Below, in pieces: positions 37,977 to 47,458 of a DNA stretch of 64,000 bases; the stretch's first letter is position 1, and every line of letters starts with the position of its first letter. Position numbers and translations under genes: made by a program. The DNA comes from Lojkania enalia (taxonomy: Eukaryota > Ascomycota > Dothideomycetes > Pleosporales): the NCBI GenBank assembly GCA_010094045.1, contig ML986687.1:1-64000 (forward strand). Direction: 5' to 3'. Below the pieces are notes generated by a model. The model was given only the letters and a program-made list of their open reading frames with translations, was not told where the DNA came from and did no database searches.

Positions 37977-39185
37977 TCAAGCCCCCGTGGCACCCTTCGG
38001 TTGAGCCGCATAATGTGCTCTCAGCATATGCGCAAATTCCACCCCTCCTTTCTCGCTGAAATGCTTCAACTTGCCCTCCTCCGTCTTCTCAGCAAATTTC
38101 TGTGCTCTTGGCCACATCTCGTTCTCGTAGTCCTTTAATGCTGCATCCAAAGTCTTTCCCCCTTTCCACACCTTCACGATCTCTCGTCCAAGAACTAGCG
38201 AGTCCGTCATCCCGACATTGACGCCCACGCCGGCAAACGGCGTCATGACATGTGCAGCATCCCCAACCAGCGTCACACCAGGATGGTGCTCCCACTTAAA
38301 GCCGACTGGAAGTTCGTACAGCGTCCGCGGAATGACATTGTCATCGCTCTCGATGACCACCTTCTTCACATCGTGACTCGCATGCGCAAAATACTTCTCA
38401 ACAAACTCTTTCCCGACGCCCTTCTTCTCCCACTCCATTCCGCACTTCTCAAAGAAATCTTCGGGCACCCGCTGACTAGCATAACAACGCAGACTTCCGT
38501 CACCAATCCGTTGAGCCTGCACCGCACACCCCTCACCAAAACAAAACAGCGATCCTTCGCCCACATAATCGCGCACCCACGGCTTTCCATGCACATCATC
38601 GATCCAGAGCTCTAGCGCCGAAATACCAGAATATCTGGGCTTCACATCCGTCAAGAACTCTCGAACGCGCGACCAAGCGCCGTCAGCACCAACAACAAGG
38701 TCAAACCCGCCCTCCACCATGCCATCCGAGAACTTCAAATCGTATTTCCCTTCAGGTGTCGTGCTAGGGAGGATTTGCGCGAGCTTCTTGTTGAATCGAA
38801 TAGCATCATTGTTAACATTCTGATACAGCATCTCCACAAGCACCTTGCGATCGATTTCCGGTCGCCTCTCAAATTTCTCTTCGTCCTGGACTTCATGCTT
38901 GTCGCACGTGTTCTCGTCGAATAGCACATCGCCGTCCATGCTTACAATTTTCAAGACGTCGGATTCGGGACGGGAGTGTACGGCGAATTGGGCCCAGAGA
39001 CCGGATTCTTTGAGGGCGGCTTGGCCGGAGGAGGGGTGCAGGTCGAGGGTTCCGCCTTGCGTGCGGATGGATGGGGAGGCTTCATAGATGACGAAGGGGA
39101 TGGTGTGTTTTTGGAGGATGGATGCGAGGGTTAGGGAGACTGGGCCGCAGCCGATGAGAGCGATTTTTGGGGGTTGGGTGGACAT
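37977..39185 (-). CDS. FAD-dependent monooxygenase, TetX-like
   Basis: Single exon, 402 residues, start at 39185 (MSTQPPKIALIG). Flavoprotein group A hydroxylase motifs: dinucleotide-binding GCGPVS at 12-17 (last Gly replaced by Ser), YEASPS at the strand end, GGTLDLHPSSGQAAL as in TetX tetracycline monooxygenases, the DG motif VGADGAWSRVR near 170, and the GD motif VTLVGDAAHVMTPFAGVGVN near 300. It would use NAD(P)H and O2 to hydroxylate a small aromatic or polyketide-like substrate; the substrate cannot be read. It has no membrane anchor at the C-terminus. It is convergent with the DUF2235 gene. A stand-alone gene; no biosynthetic cluster enzymes adjoin it. Confidence 0.88.
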   Translation of the reverse strand: MSTQPPKIALIGCGPVSLTLASILQKHTIPFVIYEASPSIRTQGGTLDLHPSSGQAALKESGLWAQFAVHSRPESDVLKIVSMDGDVLFDENTCDKHEVQDEEKFERRPEIDRKVLVEMLYQNVNNDAIRFNKKLAQILPSTTPEGKYDLKFSDGMVEGGFDLVVGADGAWSRVREFLTDVKPRYSGISALELWIDDVHGKPWVRDYVGEGSLFCFGEGCAVQAQRIGDGSLRCYASQRVPEDFFEKCGMEWEKKGVGKEFVEKYFAHASHDVKKVVIESDDNVIPRTLYELPVGFKWEHHPGVTLVGDAAHVMTPFAGVGVNVGMTDSLVLGREIVKVWKGGKTLDAALKDYENEMWPRAQKFAEKTEEGKLKHFSEKGGVEFAHMLRAHYAAQPKGATGA

Positions 39186-40961
39186 GGTGAGGGTTTCAAG
39201 TGCTGAGGTTTATTGAGCGAACAAATAGATAATGTAGAGACGACGGAAGTTGGGCTAAAATTGTAGGCTAAGAGTAGCGAGTTGTTCAGACTTGAAATTG
39301 GAAGTTGATGCTGATAGGAAAATGACACAGGAAGTACTGAGGCTTTTATACTCATCCATCTGTTGCCTACGTCGCGACTTTTCGGACGCGTAGACGCATC
39401 TCGGAGCCTTCGAACTTGTGGTGTTGAGGGCTCTCGGGCCCGAAAGCGCGAGCGCGAAGGAATTCGGGCCCTTCGGCTCGACCAAAGCAGCTTAGTCCAA
39501 GGCCACCCAACACACGCGGCAAAAGCTTGGTAGGACTTAGCTTCCAATAATCAGAGCTTGTCTGATGCAATTTTTGGCAAGTGGTTCGCCCAAGTTGACA
39601 ATTCGGGATGTAATGCAGAAGAGGCGTATATAGGTTAGTGCGGGTGAAGCGTCAGCTCTACAGTATACGTCTACGAGTCGCCTTCTCATCCAGGCTACGC
39701 AGAGTAGTCATCCGATTTGTTGCGTGCGCTCAGTACGTATGCATTCCGTTTCGGCTATGGCTTTCATTCCGTGTTATCGTGACCTGGACAAGATGTCGCT
39801 CGCCGCCATGAGCTCCAACCAGATCTTTCAATGAGACTTCAGGGTTATTGTTCCGCTTTGCGGCTCACAGTAATACCTTATAATAGAAAATAGCAGTTTC
39901 TATTTCTAAATGAATCATTAGAATGGCGACGCGCTCATAGCCAAGCAAGTACTCTGGACGCAGGAAGATGATGAGACTTCTGCGACATAAACTGCACGAG
40001 CAGCAGTCTTCAGTCATCAGCTTTGTCGTCGCACGGAATCCAAGTGCCGTCATCTAAAGCACTGTCAATTACGAGTTCGAAATCAAGCCTCAGCAAAGCT
40101 TGACCTGCTTCTTACTCCGCCAAGAGCTATGAAGTGAATGCTGGCAGATTGCAGCGAATTACCACTGCCGAGATGCGTTAAGTCAGCGCCTACTACGTGC
40201 GTTCAGCGCCCTCAGTCTTAGTCGAAGACATCCATAGATGTTGTGCGGCTTCAATCCACCGCAGCAGCGATGTTAAGATCCTATGGAATTTGCTTTGCAT
40301 GTGATAACTAGGGGTAGTTAGTGAGCGAATTTTTGTTTGCTCGAATGCGACACTACAATTGCCCAGGCGCCTAGCCTAGGCAATTTACAACTTTATGTCG
40401 TTCTAGCAGTAGGTGAGATACCTCATCATCTTTCTTTCTGTAAAGTATCGGGCCAGATGAGGAGGAGAATTGCGTTAATTCATCTCTATGGAGGATCAAG
40501 GCTATCTATACCTTCTGTCTTAGGTATCACATGATATCAGGGCTAGTCCTTAATAGGGATCATGCCATACATATAACCTCACACTTTCCTTTCTGGCCAT
40601 CCCTGATAAATGCTCATATTTCAAGCATTTAAAATCGATAGTCTGTCGTTGGTCAACAAATCTGATTCCGACATCGATAATTCGAATGATGAGGCAGAGA
40701 ATGCCAAATAAGTGAATTTCGAAACGGCCAAAGACAAACACGGCACCAATACACCCATAGGCTTCGACGGTGCAAACATGGTCTTGTCCATCTTAAAACC
40801 GACAAAAAGCCGCAAAGAAGATCCCCTTCTAAGCTTTGACTTTATAGATAGATGTTGCAACCAATCTCTCATATAGAAGATGGAATTTGTAAACCGATAA
40901 TGTTAATAAAACTCGCCTAGGATTTGGTTATAGAACTTTTAAAGTACTGGATTAACTGTAT
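39186..40961. other. Intergenic, about 1.8 kb
   Basis: Upstream region of the monooxygenase, then moderately AT-rich sequence without a supportable frame. Near 39420-39480 there is a short segment with repeated cgggcccgaaagcgcg-type motifs. The stretch near 40422-40445 resembles 31811-31834. No RNA gene seen. Confidence 0.45.
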
Positions 40962-40991
40962 TTGAAAAAAAATAATGCACCTTTGAATATT

Positions 40992-41594
40992 ATGCCCACT
41001 TCAAGCAACCTTACTGCAATCAACACTCAAGCTGGATACCTACTTGAACAATCATCTCAGCCAGTACGACGAGAGGCGGTTTTATTCTCTCGTCACAATA
41101 GTGGAAGAAGATCTTTTGAACAATCACCTGGCAGAAATTCAAGGTTGAATTGCAAAGTTCATCTTAATACTCCTGCCGTCTCTAAGAAGGGTCGAATGCA
41201 AGGTTAACTGTAAATGACATTTTCTCACTTATAATATCTAGGCCACTTTTTGTCCTGTGGTGTATTTCTGCCTCAGTGCCCTTCCCAGAAGTTTGTGGAA
41301 GGGAACGCAGCGTGCCTTATGGCGCATTTTGAAGTACACCGTGAACTAGTTCTAAAGACACATTTCCTGTGACAATTCTATGACCTGGTGACATTGCATA
41401 GTTCCCTTGAGAAGAAATTAGAAAAAGCGGTACGGCACTTGTTGGAAACGAAGCTCCGGGGCGCTGAAAAAACATGCAGTCATCTCGATGATATACGGCT
41501 GCGTTACGAGAATGGACGTTGGCTCACACATTTGATTTGCGGACTCAACTGGATTGGTACAATACTTACCATAGGGGGTAAATGTGAAGGTTGA
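40992..41594 (+). CDS. Doubtful small multi-exon gene, unknown
   Basis: A frame starting ATG at 40992 (MPTSSNLTAINTQAG...) can be spliced at 41205/41206 (gttaac...atctag, intron to about 41242) into HFLSCGVFLPQCPSQ and LMAHFEVHRELVL, which has a faint C2H2-like spacing. A further 33-nt removal near 41370-41400 would restore a Lys/Glu-rich helix SLEKKLEKAVRHLLE, but that is shorter than other introns here. I do not recognise a family. It may be a decayed gene or chance. Confidence 0.2.
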
Positions 41595-43178
41595 AAAAAA
41601 AAAAGGCTTCTGAATCTCTCAATGGCAGACTAAGATTTCGTTAAGCAGCGCTTCGATTTGAGTAACCGCTCGCCTACTCTCGAACTCTCAATCTAAGTCA
41701 TACAAGCGTCCCATTGGCCACTCAATGCACCCTGCATCTCCGGATATTTATTTCATACACACGCCTCGTGACGATGCAGCTAGCCTCACGATGGCCTCGT
41801 GAGCTGCATTGGAAATTGCAATGCCGCAACACCAAGCCTCCAGTCCGCGATCGCCAGTCCGAACCAAGGGCCACCAAGAAACCCAAGACACTCAGCATCG
41901 GGTATCCGTTGCCGCTTCACATGAGCACGGCATGGCGTTCCGGATGCTACCTGGGGTTCTGCGAAACGCTGACACAGCGCCGGAAAGGGCCCAAGACCCT
42001 GCAATGAGAGTTCGTGTCCGCAACGGCCGTTTTCAACAGTGACTTCATCGCCATCGACCTTGGGCGACATTGACCAGGTGTGAAACGCGATAGTTAATAA
42101 TATCATAATAATTCAAATGACAGGTCGGCCAACCCCTTGGCCTAAGCACCATGCGCCACGCTTCGCTTCCCACGCTCTCAGTCATCTAACAAGGTATCTA
42201 TTGGCCCAATTTTCCTATTTCCGTTTCTCTAAACCGTCATCTAAACAATGCAGCCAGTGCCCCTGAGCACAGACCGCGTTCCTTGGGCAACTCAGAGTCG
42301 CGAGGTTGCCTTGTTCTCGAGTCTGCTCGCTTCTTTCCACCTCGACGAAAAGCGCCGAACGGTGCTTCATTTCAGCCCGTCAGTGCTCGACGCTCGAAAC
42401 GAAGCTAGGTCGCTGGCTAGCCGGCAGTTTCTGGGAGGTGGTGATGCGCTCGGCACCTCGACGCCGAGTTTCAATCTCGTATACGAGGCGGTCGACAGTG
42501 GGAAATTGTTGCTTCTCATCAAACCCGGAAGCTAGCAATGGAATCGCCGTGGTCATCATTTCGGCCCTCAGCGCAACCAGCCAGCTCATTTCGCAGCGTC
42601 CATTCCATTTGGCCCGCGAACAGGACCACGAGCGGTGTAGCAATGTGACGCAGTTGTGCATATGTTATTCTCATCACTGGCTCGACAGCCTTGTCAGGGG
42701 AAATTGCGCGCTACCGCCGCTCCACTAACCGCATTTGTGCAAGGCCTAGGCTTTATTCGCACAGCATCCCGTCCGTTTCCCCAGACTGCTCATTTCCCAC
42801 ACTTCCCAAACCATCGACTAGCGAGCCGCCGCATGCCGCCCGAGCATCCCACTACACCAAATCCGTATCTTCATCTTCAAACCAATTTGCTCAGGCCCCT
42901 ATCCAACCGCAACTCGTCCAGGGCCAATAGTGCACGAGCCACGCTTCCGGGCAGCAAGGCAGCCCATCAAAACCGCCATGCTTCCCTCCTATCGTTGCTT
43001 TCGTTTCTTCTTGTTCAAGGCTCTCGTACGTCCTTACAGCCTCGCGTTAAAGAAACAGGGCCTTTGTGCCGTCGTCACTCGTTTTGTCTTACACTCTTAA
43101 TACCGACCCATTTCACTCATTGAACTGCTCGATAAACAAAGTACTACCCCTAAAACCGCTACTATTGTTAAAGTCAAG
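41595..43178 (+). other. Intergenic and promoter of the GH17 gene
   Basis: No supported gene. An open frame of 95 codons at 42248-42535 (MQPVPLSTDR) has an acceptable start context but no recognisable motif. From about 42700 to 43170 the + strand is C-rich with many ccaa and cctc runs, usual for a promoter and leader of a highly expressed mould gene. Confidence 0.35.
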
Positions 43179-44617
43179 ATGAAAGGAGCTGTAGCAGCTG
43201 CCCTGATCGGCAGTGTTGCTGCATCGCACAATGCGCACGTTGGATTCCATGCCAGGCGGGGCGACTACCCTATGTCGGTCCCGGCGTATGAGGTGTGTGA
43301 GGTGGCTACTGTGTACGAGACTGTTTACGTGCACCCGTCAGAGAGTAAGTCGATCGCAGGAAACAATGGGGCCCAGGATGATCGAATATCGACAATCGAC
43401 TCGCCCAAAATATAAACATGAATAAGAAGACTAATCGAGCAATGATAGTCCCTGCTCCGGTAGCCAACTCCACCATCTACGTCTACCCGTCGCCGGTCCC
43501 AGCGACATCGACGAGCTCCTACTCGACCATTGAGCTCCCGGCCAACACCTCGACGCCATGCACAGAGGTCGAGACGCCTACACCAACCCCCGAGGCCTAC
43601 ACTCCTGTCCCGACAACATCGGAGAAGCCCTATGTTCCTCTCCCGCCTCCAGTTTCCTCGTATGAGGCTCCTCCCCCACCACCAGTTTATACCCCAGTTC
43701 CTGTGCCCTCTAGCTCCAAGGCTGCTCCCAAGCCCAAGCCCAGCAAGCCCGCTGACACTAGCTACGAGTACTCCCACAGCGGCCGCATCGTAACCAAGGG
43801 CAATAAGTGGGCCATCACCTACACGCCCTACACCAAGGAGGGCGAGTGCAAATCCGCCGAAGAAGTCAAGGGCGACATCAAGAAGATCTCCGACATGGGC
43901 TTCACCACCATTCGCAGCTATAGCACCGACTGCGGCGTCTTCGAGAACGTGGTCCCCGAGTGCCAGAAATACGGACTGAAGGTCATCTATGGCATCTTCC
44001 TCGAAGCCGGCGGCTCCTACGGCAAGGGCCCCTTCTCCCCCTATGCCGAGAATCAGCTCAACGAGATCAAGGACAACGCACCCAAGGACAGTGTCGCCAT
44101 GGTCATCGTCGGCAATGAGGCCATCTTCAACGGGTACTGCACGGCTGACGAGCTTGCCTCGTACATTGACCATGTCCGCGAGGTGCTCCAGGGTGCTGGC
44201 TTCCCCAAGGATATTGCCATCACAACGACGGAACCTGTCGACATCTGGGAGCAGTACGGCAAGCCGCTCTGTGCGCACATCGACATCTTTACCACACAGG
44301 TCCATCCCTTCTTCACCGCCAAGATCTCAGCTGAAGAGGCCGGCGACTTTGCAAAGGAACAGCTCGAACAGGCCGCCGCCGTGTGCCCCGAGGCCGCGGC
44401 CAAGGGCAAGTACATCACTGAGATTGGTTGGCCGAAGCAAGGATCCGCCAACGGCAACGCCGTGCCCGGCTACGACGAGCAGAAGACCGCCATCAAGAAG
44501 ATTATGGAGAAGGTGGGTAAGGAGAGTTGCTTGTTCTCTTATCAGGATGATCTATGGAAAGCCCCCGGCGCGTTTGGCGTCGAGCAGAGCTTTGGTTGTG
44601 CGGATGCTGTGTACTAG
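43179..44617 (+). CDS. Secreted cell-wall GH17 beta-1,3-glucanase (BtgE/Scw-type), 2 exons
   Basis: Exon 1 43179-43344, intron 43345-43448 (gtaagt...gatag), exon 2 43449-44617; 444 residues. A signal peptide covers about residues 1-15 (MKGAVAAALIGSVAASHNA), followed by an N-terminal segment with VCEVATVYETVYV. Next comes a long Pro/Ser/Thr linker (about 60-195), then the GH17 barrel beginning near KWAITYTPYTKEGEC. The proton donor is E279 in VGNEAIFNGY and the nucleophile E380 in ITEIGWPKQGS. No GPI-type hydrophobic C-terminus. The family acts on beta-1,3-glucan in the wall during growth and separation. Its strong GC3 codon bias suggests high expression and explains long shadow frames on the other strand. 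Confidence 0.9.
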
Positions 44618-45320
44618 AACCAAGCTCCGTGGGAGTGGCTGCCCCGGAGGTCTGTGTATGATGGGCTGAATGCAATAAAAAGTGCCTTACCTCCGGGGTT
44701 GGGCTAGCTTAGGTTCGGTTCAGTCCGCTCCCGCTATACTGAACCGGAATCGATTAGAGGAGCGGGGAATGTTGGAACCATTGTACGATCGCATCGTAGT
44801 TCTTACCCACCATAGCTCGAGGCGCCCGACAATTCTGTCAGCGCTCTCCTGCACTGTTCAAATATGTAGCTACGTCATGTGTTACGCTTGCGCATTTGCA
44901 TTACTACAATATTTTTTTTTTTTTTTTTGGCTCTTATTCATAGTGGTGGAAACGCTTTCCGGGATATTAGGGGTAGTTTCTAGTGTTTAATTTCTTATAT
45001 CGAACAGCTGACAGCATAGTCAAATTCGATCTTGAGTAGTGCGGAGATGTGGGCTTCTGAGTGCTGTGAAGGCAATGGGATGGAAGTATGTCTTGCCTTA
45101 TTGACGTGTGCATACGATACCCGATATCTCAATGAGATTTACTACATGCATTTAAGCACTGGGACACAATCCCCACAATCTCGTATCCGCTCGCAAGGAT
45201 CAATCCAGATGTCATGATTCGTAACAGCACCACCGATCTAACCTGCCAGATCTCAATTCCCCGACCATAATGATCGCCATCACACCACCCACGACCCCTT
45301 CCTTCCCTTACCCACAGCCT
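44618..45320. other. Intergenic between convergent genes
   Basis: 3' flanks of the GH17 gene (+) and the EthD-like gene (-). It contains a poly-T run of about 17 at 44911-44928. No gene recognised. Confidence 0.5.
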
Positions 45321-46281
45321 CTAATGATGCCCATAAATCACCACAGCATCCCAAACCCCGCTCTTAACCTCAACCCCTTCCTTACCCCCAACCCAACCCT
45401 TCACAATCTCCTCAACCCCACGGTCTACTTCCTCCCTCCCTTGCAACCCCTCACCCAGCATCAACGCCACAATCTCCCAGTTCTCCGACTCATCTTTTAT
45501 AATCTCGGGATGATACGCCGGTTGGAAGTCCTTTCTGAATTTGTAGAGGGAGGTGTAGAATTCGGGGGATACAGGAGCGAGTTTTTGCTCGATGGCGGAT
45601 TGCAGGGCGATGATGTCATCCGGGTTGGAATTGGTTGGAGTTTTGAGGGAGATGGAGATTACGTGGGTTGGTGGAGGGGGGAGGGGCGCGGAGGAGGGGG
45701 GGGTGGTGTGGGCTAGTGGGAGGGTTTGGTAGGGTGGGGAGGCTGGGATTGTTAGTTATTCTATTCAGTTCAATCCAATCACAGCTCCGGCCAAGAAAAA
45801 GCCACAGAAGGGTTTTCTGGGGGGGGTGGTGTTGGTGGAGGAGAGTAAGAGTCGTACTTATCTTATCCCCCGTATCCACAAGCTCATAAACCGCAAACCG
45901 CGCATCCACAACATCAAACACCATCCCTTCCTTTCCAACCGCCACCTCCCCATCCACCATCTCCCTCGTGTTCTCCAGGTCCAATCTCCTACTCATCTGC
46001 ACATATGGCCCCGTCCCCAAATACGCACAATCCGTCAGCATGCACGTGAAATAGTAAGGCGGCATCTTAGAGTCATCGTGACCGTACTTGGGGTCGGTAT
46101 CCGGCGCAAGGTAGGGGACGCCGTGCGTGATGAGCCCTTTGATAGGGTCAGCGGGCAGCGAGGCGATGTCGCGGTAGTGCAGCTTGAACCATTTGAGGAA
46201 TTGGGATGCGGTTTCGGAGTAAGGGGGGAGGAGGCGGCAGTGGATGAGGAAGAGGCCTGGGGTCTGCTTGTGCTCGGTCAT
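45321..46281 (-). CDS. Hypothetical protein with tandem EthD-like (dimeric alpha/beta barrel) halves, 2 exons
   Basis: Exon 1 46281-45858 and exon 2 45742-45321, joined across a 115-nt intron (gtacga...cccag, phase 1), give 281 residues. The N-terminal half (TPGLFLIHCRLLPPY, FLKWFKLHYRDI, PYYFTCMLTDCAYLG) has the secondary-structure pattern of the EthD/dimeric barrel family. The C-terminal half has VISISLKTPTN and SPEFYTSLYKFRKDFQPAYH. Exon 2 is needed because exon 1's frame runs into Pro-rich nonsense past the donor. A poly-C8 tract near 45699-45706 lies in exon 2, so indel polymorphism there would change frame. Function unknown; family call tentative. Confidence 0.6.
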
Positions 46282-47458
46282 CGTGGAATCGGGATGGCTG
46301 TAGGTCCTGTATTGAACTGGACAAGAGTGCCTAAGCGAAGATATTAGGTGCTTGTGAATTTAGAGTTGCTGCAAGGCTGTGAAGTGCTTCGTGGGGGAGG
46401 ATAACATGGGTAGCTTACTGGGAGTGCGGGGTGGATTGGCTGTCACTTCTATCTAATTGTCCTTCTGGATATCCAATTGTGGGGAGGTGCTGGGCGCCGT
46501 GTTACATGAATTCGGAAGCTGCGAAAGTTCAAAGATCTAAACTGCAGAGCACAGAACTTGTCGGGAGGTGCGACTATTTGTACATTGATCAGGACGCCGA
46601 AGGAGGGGCCGCAGAGGCACCCACCAAGGCGGGATGTATAGACGAGACGGTATCTCACAGGCTACCCGACCCATGGAACGAAGGATTGCAGGATATGGTG
46701 TCTCGGATCGAGAGCGTACTGCTGCAGGTTGACAAAACGAGGACTCGAGCCAAGTTGTGAGTGGACTATTTCAGCCCGCACCTGCAGGACCACGCTAAAA
46801 CCCAAGACAGGGGAACTTTCGAGTTCCCGCTGAAGGGGGCCCCTCCAAGACCCTGTCACCCTGTGCCGGCTGGTCTTAGGGATGGAACTTAAGAGATAAA
46901 CGGGCGAGACATGTCGATAACCGCATTCGAGATATGTGCGGTATGGAAGGACTAGACCGGAGAACATACGGACTGTACAGAGCCATCCAGCCACAAAAAC
47001 CCATGTCCACCTCACTTGCGCTTGTGGCAGACGCGACAATTCCACAGTTCTACGGCTAACTATTCAACTTCTTTTATTTCATGGCTAACCGCTACCAAGC
47101 ATTCTAGTTGCTCAATCAACGCACAGCTATAGAAACATACTAAGCTCCACGGTCCGACCCTAGGGTATGTCGAGTAACTAAACCGAGATCCCACCGCTCT
47201 AGCGGAACCTAGTGACAAGCCCTAGGACGTCTAGGTACGTAACCTAGAATATAAATCGAATGGTTAAAAGAAATAAGCCAACAGCCTATCCCGCGCCGTG
47301 GTTCCCATGCAGCCTGGACCCCTCCAACGCCACGGGGCGCGGACAGAACAGAATTCGTACAGTATACATGTACACCTACCATGCACCACGCACCAGAAAC
47401 ACCCCAGAACAATATCCGTATGTCGTCAGGATATAAAGGGCTAGTTGACCTTGCAATT
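46282..47458. other. Intergenic, about 1.2 kb
   Basis: 5' flank of the EthD-like gene and 3' flank of the Rsc4-like gene. Two overlapping open frames (46431-46760 + and 47045-46662 -) occupy the same DNA and neither shows motifs. No tRNA recognised. Confidence 0.4.

Noticed and set aside
43325..44305. 326-codon open frame on the minus strand, rich in Gly, Val and Leu
   Set aside because: Lies opposite the GH17 gene; it is produced by that gene's strong GC3 codon bias and has no recognisable motif.
45270..45716. 148-codon open frame on + ending in a poly-Gly run
   Set aside because: It is the complement of exon 2 of the EthD-like gene, whose two exons fit in phase.
46431..47045. Overlapping open frames of 109 (+) and 127 (-) codons
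   Set aside because: Neither has a motif, splice support or coding-like composition that would favour it over the other.
47100..47250. Possible tRNA suggested by a ggtccgaccc motif
   Set aside because: No cloverleaf with acceptor and anticodon stems could be drawn around it.
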